A stretch of DNA of 52,074 bases from CAYMTR01 sp964393405 (GCA_964393405.1 CAYMTR010000020.1:1-52074), one strand, 5' to 3'. Shown: positions 6,912-15,796, numbered from the stretch's first letter. The notes: generated by a model from the sequence alone, not told the origin. Translations and numbers: made by a program.

Positions 6912-8538
6912 ATTCTTCAGTAATAACTTGGAATGATTTTATCATCCAGGCTTCAAGTCTGTTCTTTGCATATAATGTCAGTTCTTTCCCTGAACTATTC
7001 TTAAACCATATAATTGATAAATCTTTTGGATCGTTACTTAATTTTACGCCTCCTTTAACCTCAGAAAAGATTATATCACCATTACTTACTTCAAAATATA
7101 TCGGAAATAACTGGCTATTATTGGAAACTGATAATTGTTTTTCCGGAACAAATATTTCCGGGGCTGTTTCATGATAAAAAAATCTTGTTACATTTTCTGA
7201 AATAGTATCCATAAGTGGGTTCATGTGGTTAAACTTATCAGTATGTGGTTCATGGTTTAACCCTTCAAGTGATATCAATTTGTTTTTTATTCCTAATGAA
7301 TTGAGTTTATCATGTATAGGTTTTGAACCATACATCTTATTCATTAAAAGACGGTTTACTAAAGGGGCATCTTTAAATGGGTGATCATGATCATATGGAA
7401 CGATATCGTCTGCTGTGCCATGTATTGATAAAACAGGAATTTTCTCATCCTTATCTATTATGTTTAAATCAGTTACAGCTCCCCACATGTTTGCTACAGC
7501 TTTTATTTTAACGAATTTTCTTAAAGCGTTGCCCGATGATTCAATTTTTCCCAAATCTTCACTTTTCTTTTTACTTTGTACACTTTCTGGTCTTTCATCA
7601 TTATCCATAAATGCCAGATTTAACGAAGCAATAGCTCCGGCACTGGTTCCTCCCACATAAACCTGATTTGTATCAATTCCATAAACTTGTGAGTAATGCG
7701 ACAGAAACCTTAAAGCTGCATGAGCATCCTGAATTGCCCTGAAACCGCTCCTTTCAATATCGCTGCCTCTTAGTTTGAATCCTAATCTATAATCAATCGA
7801 GGCAACAACATATCCTTTCTTTGCAAGTGTCGTTGCTAAGTTTATCATAGTCAGACATTGTTTTGTGCCAATAAAAAAAGCTCCTCCATGGATTAGAAGA
7901 ACCAATGGCTTCCTGTCAAGGGGGTCATTTACAGGTCTGTAAATGTCAAGTTTAAGATCAAGAGAATCAGGATCTTTTAATATGTTATTTATGCTTTTTG
8001 TAATAACTTCGATATACGGTTCATTGTTATACGGATTTTGATTCCAGTAACCAACTGCCTTCCCGTATTTTATGTCTTTTGAAATGTTTATCTGTGTGAA
8101 AATTTCTTCTTTATATCTGTTTGAAGGTGTAATTGTTTTTTCTTCTCTTGCAGTTAGATTGATTGCTCCTTTCTGATAAAAAAACAGTAGCTTCCTGGGT
8201 TTATTGAAAAACGACATTTGCCCTTTTATTCCAGTTTCAGACATTTCTCCTTTAATGCTTCCTGTGTATAAATCAGATTGGAAAATTATCTTCTTCCCTG
8301 AACGCTTCATGATAAAAGAATGGGTATCTTCTATGCTATTTCCTTGGTTAAGAACGAAGTATCCTTTTTGAGCTGTAGAATCAGTGCCGTCAGCAATCAA
8401 TATTACTTTTTGATTTTCTATTACTCCATCGTAAATGCCTTTCTTGATAAAAGACGTTGAACTAAAAGCGCTATCAAATGAAAAGCATAATGCCGAAATA
8501 ATTAAAATACAGGTTGTAAATAATTCTTTATTTTTCAT
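6910..8538 (-). CDS. Exported alpha/beta-hydrolase (carboxylesterase-like) with extra N-terminal domain
   Basis: This 542-residue protein begins with a signal peptide of about 26 residues, so it is predicted periplasmic or surface-exposed. Residues 30-125 form a beta-rich region that I do not recognise. Residues 170-465 are an alpha/beta-hydrolase of the esterase/lipase (BD-FAE-like) type. They carry the HGGAFF oxyanion hole near 218, nucleophile Ser299 in GGTSAGA, Asp378 in GTADDIVPY and His429 in GLNHEP. A further 75 residues of unclear fold follow. It lies 36 bp behind the YgiQ gene on the same strand and may share its transcript. The substrate is unknown; an ester such as an acetylated or feruloylated glycan is possible, but no carbohydrate gene is adjacent. 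Confidence 0.8.
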   Translation of the reverse strand: MKNKELFTTCILIISALCFSFDSAFSSTSFIKKGIYDGVIENQKVILIADGTDSTAQKGYFVLNQGNSIEDTHSFIMKRSGKKIIFQSDLYTGSIKGEMSETGIKGQMSFFNKPRKLLFFYQKGAINLTAREEKTITPSNRYKEEIFTQINISKDIKYGKAVGYWNQNPYNNEPYIEVITKSINNILKDPDSLDLKLDIYRPVNDPLDRKPLVLLIHGGAFFIGTKQCLTMINLATTLAKKGYVVASIDYRLGFKLRGSDIERSGFRAIQDAHAALRFLSHYSQVYGIDTNQVYVGGTSAGAIASLNLAFMDNDERPESVQSKKKSEDLGKIESSGNALRKFVKIKAVANMWGAVTDLNIIDKDEKIPVLSIHGTADDIVPYDHDHPFKDAPLVNRLLMNKMYGSKPIHDKLNSLGIKNKLISLEGLNHEPHTDKFNHMNPLMDTISENVTRFFYHETAPEIFVPEKQLSVSNNSQLFPIYFEVSNGDIIFSEVKGGVKLSNDPKDLSIIWFKNSSGKELTLYAKNRLEAWMIKSFQVITEE

Positions 8539-8574
8539 TTTTTTTGTCGAAATGTTTGGTCAAAAACTTTATAT

Positions 8575-10368
8575 CTAAATTAAACCTAATTTCTTAAGTT
8601 CTAATTCAATTTCTTTTCGTTTGTCGGGTTTGTACCAGAAAAAAAACTTTTGCTGTTCAAGCTTTTCATTTTTACTTTTTGCTGTATACACCGGTTTCCC
8701 TGTATATGGATGAACTCCCGAATAGTAAATTTCTGTGGCTAGTGTCATGGGAGTTGGTGTAAAATCTTGTACTTGTTCAAGCTTGAAATCTAATTTCTTT
8801 GTTTCAAGCATTAATTGAGCCATGTCTCTTTTTGTACTTCCTGGGTGACTTGAAATAAAATAAGGTATTAGTTGTTGTTTCAAGCCTGCTTTATCATTTT
8901 CTTCCTTGAAGAATTTAAATAGTTTTTTGAAAAGGTCAAAAGAAGGCTTTCTCATCAATTTTAAGACATTATTGCTGGTGTGTTCAGGAGCAACTTTAAG
9001 CCTTCCTGAAACATGATTTCTGATAACTTCTTTCATGTAATTCAGGTTGTCTGCTGTTTCTTGTCCCGGTGCAAATATTAAATCATATCTGATGCCACTG
9101 CCTATAAATGCTTTTTTAACTTGTTGATGATTTTTGGCAATACTGTATACTTCTAATAGACTTCTATGCGAGGTGTTAAGATTTTTACAGATGTTGGGGT
9201 GTATGCAAGATGGTCTTTTACATGTTTTGCATATCTCCAGGTCAAATCCTCCCATTTTGTACATGTTGGCAGATGGCCCTCCGATGTCACTAATATATCC
9301 TTTATAATCAGGCATCTTAGTTATGGCATCAATTTCTTTCGCAATCGATTCTTTCGACCTGCTTGAAATAAACTTTCCCTGATGTGCTGAAATTGTACAA
9401 AATGAACATCCTCCAAAACATCCACGATGCATTGTTAATGAATGTTTTATCATTTCATATGCGGGAATTTGTTTCCCTGAATATCTTGGGTGGGGCAGAC
9501 GGGTATAAGGATAATCGAAAAATTCATCAATTTCCTTTTCTTCTAGTGGTTCATATGGTGGATTTATTACGACCCATGAATCTTCTACCTGCTGATATAT
9601 TTTGTTGCCTTTCCACTTGTTTGACTCTTCTTCAACGTGTTTGAAGTTTTCCGCATATTTAATTTTGCTTTTTAGACATTCCTGATGGCTTCTGAGAATC
9701 ACAGAATCTGAATCGCTTTCTTCCGGTTTTTCTTTTTGAAGTCGGACAGTTTGTGGTATATCTTTAATTTTGCTGATTTCTATACCTGACTTTAATTGTC
9801 TAATGATTTCAATTAAAGGTTTTTCTCCCATTCCGTACACCAAAAGATCAGCTTTAGTAGTATATAAAATTGATGGCATTAATTGGTCTGACCAGTAATC
9901 GTAATGTGTTACCCTCCTTAAAGAAGCTTCAATACCTCCAATTATTATTGGAATCTCAGGATGTAATTCTTTTAAAATCTTACAGTAAACACTTGTAGCA
10001 TAGTCAGGTCTCATGTCGGGACGTCCATCAGGTGTATAAGCATCATTGGAACGTAACCTTTTATTTGCAGTATAATGATTTACCATACTGTCCATACATC
10101 CTGATGTGACTGCAAAAAACAAATTGGGCTTTCCTAATTTTTTAAAATCACGAAGATCATCGCGCCAGTTTGGTTGAGGAACTATAGCTACCTTTAATCC
10201 TTGCGATTCTATTACTCGACCAATGACAGCTGTGCCAAAAGAAGGATGATCAACGTAAGCATCCCCACTAAAAATTATCACATCGATACTTTCCCAGCCT
10301 AAGGATTTTATTTCCTTTGCACTTGTCGGAAGCCAGTCAGTTACTTTATATGTTTTACCTTTTATCAA
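8575..10368 (-). CDS. YgiQ family radical SAM protein
   Basis: This 597-residue protein starts with the segment TDWLPTS and continues with FSGDAYVDHPSFG, both typical of the YgiQ (UPF0313) family. The radical SAM cluster motif is CFGGCSFC (CxxxCxxC), at around residue 320. The C-terminal region (VAPEHTS, SSHPGST, QDFTPTP) is also characteristic. It is shorter than the E. coli homologue but normal for this phylum. The start is TTG; no in-frame ATG occurs before the conserved N-terminus. The biochemical role of YgiQ is not established. The gene is first of a likely two-gene transcript with the hydrolase. Confidence 0.92.
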   Translation of the reverse strand: MIKGKTYKVTDWLPTSAKEIKSLGWESIDVIIFSGDAYVDHPSFGTAVIGRVIESQGLKVAIVPQPNWRDDLRDFKKLGKPNLFFAVTSGCMDSMVNHYTANKRLRSNDAYTPDGRPDMRPDYATSVYCKILKELHPEIPIIIGGIEASLRRVTHYDYWSDQLMPSILYTTKADLLVYGMGEKPLIEIIRQLKSGIEISKIKDIPQTVRLQKEKPEESDSDSVILRSHQECLKSKIKYAENFKHVEEESNKWKGNKIYQQVEDSWVVINPPYEPLEEKEIDEFFDYPYTRLPHPRYSGKQIPAYEMIKHSLTMHRGCFGGCSFCTISAHQGKFISSRSKESIAKEIDAITKMPDYKGYISDIGGPSANMYKMGGFDLEICKTCKRPSCIHPNICKNLNTSHRSLLEVYSIAKNHQQVKKAFIGSGIRYDLIFAPGQETADNLNYMKEVIRNHVSGRLKVAPEHTSNNVLKLMRKPSFDLFKKLFKFFKEENDKAGLKQQLIPYFISSHPGSTKRDMAQLMLETKKLDFKLEQVQDFTPTPMTLATEIYYSGVHPYTGKPVYTAKSKNEKLEQQKFFFWYKPDKRKEIELELKKLGLI

Positions 10369-10383
10369 GTTTATATTTTTTTA

Positions 10384-10391
10384 CAAAAATA
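10384..10391 (-). promoter_or_regulatory. Possible -7 box for the ygiQ-like gene
   Basis: On the minus strand this reads TATTTTTG, a match to TAnnTTTG. No TTG is found at the right distance upstream, and the leader would be only about 10 nt, so confidence is low. Confidence 0.3.
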
Positions 10392-10402
10392 ACTAATTAT
10401 AA

Positions 10403-10444
10403 AAAAGAACCGGTTGTATTCATAGGAATACAACCGGTTCTTTT
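10403..10444 (-). terminator. Rho-independent terminator of the lyase gene
   Basis: A perfect 19-bp stem pairs 10403-10421 with 10426-10444 around a 4-nt loop. On the minus strand it is followed by a run of T. It lies 40 bp after the stop of the tyrosine-phenol-lyase-like gene. Confidence 0.88.
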
Positions 10445-10483
10445 AATATTTAAGTATGACTTAATTGTTTAACAACAAAGTTT

Positions 10484-11947
10484 TTAAAGACTATCGCCGA
10501 AGTCTTGTTTAAATTTAGCAACTAATTTTTCCGGCCAGTCATTTACTGCATCAAGACGACCCATAAAGAAGCGTAATACTTTTGGTTCTTCTACAAACTT
10601 CAAGCCACCTACTAATTCGCGATTGTCGAACAACCATTTTATACGGTCGATGAGGAACATTGTCTGTGAAAGAGTAAATACTCTTCTTGGGAAAGCTAGA
10701 CGTAAAAGCTCAACATCAGCTAGGACATCATCACCATTTTGGTCACGAACACTTGAAATTGTGCCTCTCTCCATACCTCTACAACCTGAGATAATATAAA
10801 GTGCAGCTGCTAAAGCTCCTGCAGGATATTGTTTTTGAGGAACATGTGGTAAGAATCCCATGCAATCTATGTGTGCTCCAAGAGCTCCTGAAGGTGTGAT
10901 TACAGGAATTCCTAGTTTGTCTAATTGGTTTACTGTGTATTCTATGAATTTAGGTGATTGGTTGATGACTGTTTCATCTGTTGTTTCGATCAATCCAACT
11001 GCCATTGCTTCGATTTCACGAATTGACATACCTCCATATGTGAGGAAGCCTTCATATAAAGGTACAAGATCACGCATCTTCATATAAAGGTCATGGTTGT
11101 TTGTACAAATACCACCACCTCTTGTTGAACTTACTTTACGGCTTGAGAAATAAACAACATCTGCAATATCACACATCATTAACAAGATGTCCTTGATTGG
11201 AGTATTTTTAAATTCTTCTTCTCTTTGTTTTATGAAATATGCATTTTCACCTATCAAACTGGCGTCAAGAATAATCATAATGCCGTTTTCTTTAGCTACT
11301 TTCTTTACATCCCTCATATTCTGGAATGAGAATGGCTGTCCACCTATAAGGTTTGTCGATGCTTCAAGTCTGATGAAAGGAATACTTTCTTTACCGTATT
11401 TGGCAATTAAATCTTTAAATTTCTGAATATCAATGTTTCCTTTGAAAGGGAAATCACTTTTGATCTTCATAGCTTCATCAGTATAAATCTCGAAGATTGT
11501 GCCTCCGTTAAGCTCCATATGAGCTTTGGTTGTTGTAAAGTGATAGTTCATAGGAATGATATCACCTTTCTTGATAAATGTTTGAGATATTATATTTTCA
11601 CAAGCACGACCTTGGTGAGCCGGCAATAAATATTTTTTTCCAAATACTTCCTGGAGGGCTTCTTCCATACGGTAATAACTCTGTGATCCGGCATAAGCAT
11701 CATCTGCCCTTAACATTGCAGATACCTGATTATCGCTCATAGCATTTGTTCCACTATCAGTCAACATATCAAGAAAGATGTCTTTAGTGTCAAGAAGGAA
11801 AGTGTTAAATCCCCCTTTTTTTATTGCTTGAAGACGCTCATCAATAGGTTTTAGAAATAATTTCTGTACTATTCTTACTTTGTGTAGTTCAACCGGTATA
11901 TCAGCTCCACTGTAAAATGTAACTTTGGTTTGGTTTGTATTTTCCAT
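10484..11947 (-). CDS. Beta-eliminating PLP lyase resembling tyrosine phenol-lyase
   Basis: This 487-residue enzyme belongs to the tryptophanase/tyrosine phenol-lyase (TPL) family. Three positions separate the two activities, and here all are of the TPL type. Thr138, Arg394 and Phe460 align with TPL Thr124, Arg381 and Phe448, which are Asp, Ile and His in tryptophanase. The PLP lysine is Lys271, and the TDSGTNAMSD loop, AYAGS tyrosine and PRRVF carboxylate arginine are kept. Unusually, TPL Arg217 is Leu231, and the SGKKD segment around the PLP lysine reads SSRKV, so Lys256 is Arg270. A C-terminal extension of about 20 residues is also present. The likely reaction is beta-elimination giving pyruvate and ammonia, but the altered pocket makes the substrate uncertain. 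It appears monocistronic, with a strong terminator. Confidence 0.8.
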   Translation of the reverse strand: MENTNQTKVTFYSGADIPVELHKVRIVQKLFLKPIDERLQAIKKGGFNTFLLDTKDIFLDMLTDSGTNAMSDNQVSAMLRADDAYAGSQSYYRMEEALQEVFGKKYLLPAHQGRACENIISQTFIKKGDIIPMNYHFTTTKAHMELNGGTIFEIYTDEAMKIKSDFPFKGNIDIQKFKDLIAKYGKESIPFIRLEASTNLIGGQPFSFQNMRDVKKVAKENGIMIILDASLIGENAYFIKQREEEFKNTPIKDILLMMCDIADVVYFSSRKVSSTRGGGICTNNHDLYMKMRDLVPLYEGFLTYGGMSIREIEAMAVGLIETTDETVINQSPKFIEYTVNQLDKLGIPVITPSGALGAHIDCMGFLPHVPQKQYPAGALAAALYIISGCRGMERGTISSVRDQNGDDVLADVELLRLAFPRRVFTLSQTMFLIDRIKWLFDNRELVGGLKFVEEPKVLRFFMGRLDAVNDWPEKLVAKFKQDFGDSL

Positions 11948-12046
11948 TATTAAAAAATTTTGAATAAAAACTATAAGTATTAATTGTGTTATTGTTATAA
12001 TTCGTAAATGAGTGCCCTAAAATAGTAAAAATATGATATAACGGTG

Positions 12047-13888
12047 CTAATTTTTGGATTTAATTTCTTTGTTTTTGTAGTATTCTTGAAGAATGTAAAA
12101 TGCTTTTTTCTTTTCTCCTTTTTCTGAAAACAGCCCTTTTCTGTTCCATCCGTCTTGAATCCCCGGCAATAGGCGGCGAGGTGATCTGAAGTCGTTTAAT
12201 ATCCAGGGTGTCATACCTCTTAGCTGTGGAATCCTATCAAGCATTTCCAGATTTCTTACATAAAGTTCTTCCTGAAACTCTTCTGTCCAGCGTGTATCTT
12301 TATCTCCATGGTACCCGTATTTGGCGCCTCCACCATACTCGCTGATAATAACAGGTTTATCAAATGCTATAGTCCATTCTGTACGCTTACATTTTTCTGG
12401 TAGCCCATCATACCAGCCAATATATTGATTGAATGAAAGGACATCGACATATTGTGCAAAAGGGTCTTCAATAGCTACTTTAAATGGATTTTCACTTATA
12501 GTATGTTTTTCTAATGCTGCACTTATTAGCCTAGTTTCATCAAGCTGTCTTGCCCTGTCAATGAGATTTGTCAGGAATAATGTTCTGGCTTCACTTACAG
12601 GTGTTTCGTTAGCTATTGACCATATTATGATGTTTGCCCTATTTTTATCCCTATTTATCATGTCAGTCAACTGTGATTCAGCATTCTTATATGTTTCTTC
12701 ATTTTCCCAGTCAATTGTCCAGTATACAGGAATTTCTGACCATACCATTAATCCAAGCTTTTCGGCTACCCTAATCATATTCTCATTATGTGGGTAATGC
12801 GCTAACCTAACAAAATTGCAATTCAATTCTTTTGCCCTCCCAAGAATCATTTTTGCATCTTCTTCTGACCAAGCCCTGTCTCCCCGGATTCCGTTTTCCT
12901 CATGAATACTTATCCCTCTTAAGAATACGGGCTTGCTGTTAAGAGTTATCTCATAACCTTTTACCTCAATGCTTCTGAAACCAATTTTATCGTTTACCTC
13001 ATTTTCTCCTGCCGTGATTTTTACGTCATACAGTTTTGGGTTTTCAGGCGACCACAATATCCCGTTTTTAATCTTGAAATTGACATACGCTACTCCTTCG
13101 TCGTTTGTCTTCAGATTCATTTCAATCTTCAATTCCGGGATTGATAACTTTAGGTTTTGATTGAGCTTTTTTCCGTCTAACTTTATATAACCCTCAGCTT
13201 CATCTAAGGATTCTTTTTTCAATTGAATAAAATAATCCCGTATATATGTTTCAGAAACTTCAACTAACATCACATCTCTTGTAATACCTCCATAGTTGAA
13301 CCAATCAGTATTCAGGGTTGGCACTCCTTCTCGCTTTCTCTTGTTGTCTACTTTAACAACTAACGAATTTTCAGACTCCTTGATAAAATCTGTGATTTCA
13401 AAGTTAAAAGGTGTAAACCCACCTTTATGCATGCCTATTTTCTTGCCGTTTAAGTATATATGCGACTCGTAGTTAACTGCTCCGAAGTAGAGGTAAAGCC
13501 TTTTCTCTTCAGATTGTTTTTTATAGTCAAACTTTTTTCTGTACCAAATATTCCCTTCGTAGTAAAACAATTTTTCTTTTTGGTAATTCCATGAACCAGG
13601 TACAATCAGGCTTTCTGAAATGTCAAAATCGTATTCTATTCTTTGGGTTTTGTCTTTTGGATGTGAATCATTGAAAATCGCTTCACTTGAGCCTGAAGCC
13701 CAAGGACTTTGGTCAATTGGTTGATAGCGATAGTCATAGTATCCATTTTCGTAAGGATCAATTATTATTTTCCACTCTCCGTTGAGCGAAGTTATATTTC
13801 TATTTTGAACGTTGATAATCTGCTTGTTTTGAGACATAAGCGATGCCCCAAATAATATCAGAATAAGTGAAAATATTATTTTTCTCAT
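12047..13888 (-). CDS. Secreted glycoside hydrolase family 2, probable beta-glucuronidase
   Basis: The longest frame opens at 14083, but the real start is taken at 13888. From there the protein begins MRKIIFSLILILFGASLMSQ, a clean signal peptide, and the overlap with the upstream gene disappears. The mature protein has the GH2 order: jelly-roll sugar-binding domain, immunoglobulin-like domain, then TIM barrel. Catalytic acid/base Glu lies in SIANETP and the nucleophile in IISEYGGG. Near the C-terminus WNRKGLFS provides the N-x-K pair reported to bind the glucuronate carboxylate in beta-glucuronidases. At 613 residues it is close to E. coli GusA (603). No SusCD pair or other glycan gene is adjacent, so it does not sit in a visible polysaccharide locus. 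Galacturonidase activity is an alternative. Confidence 0.82.
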   Translation of the reverse strand: MRKIIFSLILILFGASLMSQNKQIINVQNRNITSLNGEWKIIIDPYENGYYDYRYQPIDQSPWASGSSEAIFNDSHPKDKTQRIEYDFDISESLIVPGSWNYQKEKLFYYEGNIWYRKKFDYKKQSEEKRLYLYFGAVNYESHIYLNGKKIGMHKGGFTPFNFEITDFIKESENSLVVKVDNKRKREGVPTLNTDWFNYGGITRDVMLVEVSETYIRDYFIQLKKESLDEAEGYIKLDGKKLNQNLKLSIPELKIEMNLKTNDEGVAYVNFKIKNGILWSPENPKLYDVKITAGENEVNDKIGFRSIEVKGYEITLNSKPVFLRGISIHEENGIRGDRAWSEEDAKMILGRAKELNCNFVRLAHYPHNENMIRVAEKLGLMVWSEIPVYWTIDWENEETYKNAESQLTDMINRDKNRANIIIWSIANETPVSEARTLFLTNLIDRARQLDETRLISAALEKHTISENPFKVAIEDPFAQYVDVLSFNQYIGWYDGLPEKCKRTEWTIAFDKPVIISEYGGGAKYGYHGDKDTRWTEEFQEELYVRNLEMLDRIPQLRGMTPWILNDFRSPRRLLPGIQDGWNRKGLFSEKGEKKKAFYILQEYYKNKEIKSKN

Positions 13889-13991
13889 TTTTCTATGATT
13901 TAAAGTGATGTCAACATCCCTTGCTAAATCGGGATCGACATTAAAAATACTAAACAAAGAATATGAATTAAGCTTAAATGAGATTAATTTC

Positions 13992-14026
13992 AAAAAAAAA
14001 GGTGCCCTATGAAGACACCCTTTAAT
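13992..14026 (-). terminator. Probable terminator after the PurF-like gene
   Basis: On the minus strand, aaagggtgtct and agggcacctttt can pair with one bulged G, and nine T follow. It lies just downstream of the stop at 14047. The stem is imperfect. Confidence 0.5.
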
Positions 14027-14046
14027 ATATTTTGAAAATTGATTGT

Positions 14047-15453
14047 TTAGAAATGGCTTGATCCGTCCCAACAGTGAGTACAAAGTTTTTCTTTTGGCAG
14101 ACCGATTGCTTCAACAAGATCTTCGAGCTTCTGGAACTTCAGGGTTGAAAGCCCCAGATCTTTTCTTATTTGTTCAACCATATCAGCATATTCTTTTGTT
14201 GAAGGGTCTGCATATTTTTTAAAATCAACTTCTTCTTTTCCTTCAAGTTGAAATATTGCCTTCCTAGTTGCAAGTTCCAGAGTAGTACGAGAACGGCTGA
14301 AGTTAAGATATTCGCATGGGTAAATTAAAGGAGGACAGGCAATTCTCATGTGTACATCTTTTATTCCAGCATCATGCAAATCTTGTACGTTATCTCTTAG
14401 TTGAGTTCCCCTAACAATTGAATCGTCGAGGAAAACTCCTGACTTTCCATATGTTAATGCGTTGTTTGGTATCAACTTCATTTTGGCAACCAGATCCCTC
14501 ATTTTTTGATTCTGAGGCATAAAACTGCGCGGCCAAGTAGGTGTATATTTTGCATAAGGTCTCATGAATGGAATTGATGTTGCATTACTATAACCAATTG
14601 CATGCCCAACTCCAGAATCTGGTATTCCTGCTACAAAATCTACTTTAATGTCATCATCCTGAGCGAGTTTGTGTCCACATTTATAGCGACATTCATCTAC
14701 GTTAATGCCTTCATAAAATGAAGGAGGATAACCGTAATATACCCAGAGGAAAGAACATATTTGCATTTCCTTTTCAGGTTCTCGTAATATTTTGTATCCT
14801 TGGGCGGTTATTTCAACAATTTCTCCGGGACCGATAAACTTCTCAATATCATAGTCAAGATTTGAAAACGAACATGTTTCAGATGCAGCACAGTATGCTC
14901 CATCTTTTTTTCCAATAATAATTGGTGTTCTTCCTAACTTGTCGCGACCGGCAATTATTCTGTTTTCATGCAAAATAAGGATAGAGCAGGATCCTTTAAT
15001 CGATTGATAAACATTTTCAATCCCATCCTTAAAGCTTTCCTTTTCGCAAATAAGCATTGCAATAAGTTCTGTTGCATTGATTCCTCCCTGACTTGTTTCT
15101 GCGAATGTTTTACTTTTTGACAACATTCTTTCAGCCAATTCGTCGATGTTGTTTATTTTTGAAACAGTTGCAATTGAAAAACGCCCGAGTTTTGAAAAAA
15201 TGACTAAAGGTTGCGCTTCAGTGTCGCTAATAACTCCGATACCACTTTCGCCTAAAAATCCGTTTATGTCTTTTTCAAACTTGTTTCTGAAGTTCCCATC
15301 TTCAAGACTGTGAATAGCTCTTTGATAACCCCTGCTTGATGAAAAGATTGTCACACCGGCACGTTTAGTGCCAAGGTGTGAGTGGTAATCTGTACCGTAA
15401 AAAACATCATTAACACAGTCATTTACCGATGTTGCCCCAAAAAAACCGCTCAT
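14047..15453 (-). CDS. PurF-like phosphoribosyltransferase with inactivated glutaminase domain
   Basis: This 468-residue protein is homologous to amidophosphoribosyltransferase along its length. The PRPP motif VFLDDSIVRGT is at 340-350. Four cysteines, Cys233, Cys380, Cys458 and Cys461, match the spacing and contexts of the [4Fe-4S] ligands of Bacillus PurF (236, 382, 437, 440). The N-terminal Ntn-hydrolase domain has lost its catalytic set. The usual Cys after Met is Ser2 (MSGFFG), the RYAT arginine is absent, and the HNGN oxyanion Asn-Gly pair is replaced by VSKIN. As I recall, this Ser2 form is widespread in Bacteroidota and is annotated simply as PurF. It could be an ammonia-dependent enzyme or a protein with another role. 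No purine gene is next to it. Confidence 0.82.
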   Translation of the reverse strand: MSGFFGATSVNDCVNDVFYGTDYHSHLGTKRAGVTIFSSSRGYQRAIHSLEDGNFRNKFEKDINGFLGESGIGVISDTEAQPLVIFSKLGRFSIATVSKINNIDELAERMLSKSKTFAETSQGGINATELIAMLICEKESFKDGIENVYQSIKGSCSILILHENRIIAGRDKLGRTPIIIGKKDGAYCAASETCSFSNLDYDIEKFIGPGEIVEITAQGYKILREPEKEMQICSFLWVYYGYPPSFYEGINVDECRYKCGHKLAQDDDIKVDFVAGIPDSGVGHAIGYSNATSIPFMRPYAKYTPTWPRSFMPQNQKMRDLVAKMKLIPNNALTYGKSGVFLDDSIVRGTQLRDNVQDLHDAGIKDVHMRIACPPLIYPCEYLNFSRSRTTLELATRKAIFQLEGKEEVDFKKYADPSTKEYADMVEQIRKDLGLSTLKFQKLEDLVEAIGLPKEKLCTHCWDGSSHF

Positions 15454-15479
15454 ATTTTTTATTTAGATTTTGTGATGGA

Positions 15480-15508
15480 CAAAAGTAAAAAAATACAAGT
15501 CACATCAA
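15480..15508 (-). promoter_or_regulatory. Promoter of the PurF-like gene
   Basis: On the minus strand TTG (15506-15508) is followed after 18 nt by TACTTTTG (15480-15487), a good fit to the Bacteroidota promoter consensus. It lies 27 nt before the start codon at 15453. Confidence 0.6.
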
Positions 15509-15686
15509 AATTTTAATCTTGTGTAATCAGTCTTATTATAAGAAAAATATAATACTGTCTTGATGAGTTTACAAAGCGATGAAAAATTTCTAGCAGAGAG
15601 TCTCCAAATACCTGACTCAACAGAACCCCATTCACACCCCGACCCAATTTTGTGCAAAGTGGAAGACATAAAAAAGGGGTGTTGGT

Positions 15687-15730
15687 CGAATGTGGTACGA
15701 ATGTGGTCCCTATGTGGTCCCTATATGAGG
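15687..15730. repeat. Four degenerate 11-bp tandem repeats
   Basis: Successive 11-mers read CGAATGTGGTA, CGAATGTGGTC, CCTATGTGGTC and CCTATATGAGG. The first three share ATGTGGT, and the fourth is decayed. They lie between the convergent-free end of the oxoamine synthase gene and the PurF-like promoter. Function is unknown. Confidence 0.7.
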
Positions 15731-15796
15731 TTGCTGAAAATTACCTCTGTCATATACTAAAATTGGTACACAGTTTTTAAAAGTTGTTTTTATTCT

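Larger units (their letters stand above)
15454..15796. other. Intergenic region with no convincing gene
   Basis: This is 343 bp. The left end holds the promoter of the PurF-like gene. A 66-codon frame at 15560-15760 starts with TTG, has no recognisable domain and runs across a short tandem repeat, so it is not called as a gene. The only other structure seen is that repeat at 15687-15730. Confidence 0.55.

Noticed and set aside
10484..11947. Plain tryptophanase (tnaA) call
   Set aside because: The three specificity positions are Thr, Arg and Phe as in tyrosine phenol-lyase, not Asp, Ile and His as in tryptophanase.
13889..14083. Long N-terminal extension of the GH2 protein
   Set aside because: These 65 codons would overlap the PurF-like gene, have no homology-like pattern and hide a clean signal peptide that begins at 13888.
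15560..15760. Open frame of 66 codons in the gap beside the PurF-like gene
   Set aside because: It begins with TTG, has no domain-like pattern, and its last third is made by the 11-bp tandem repeat. There is no promoter or ribosome site in front of it.
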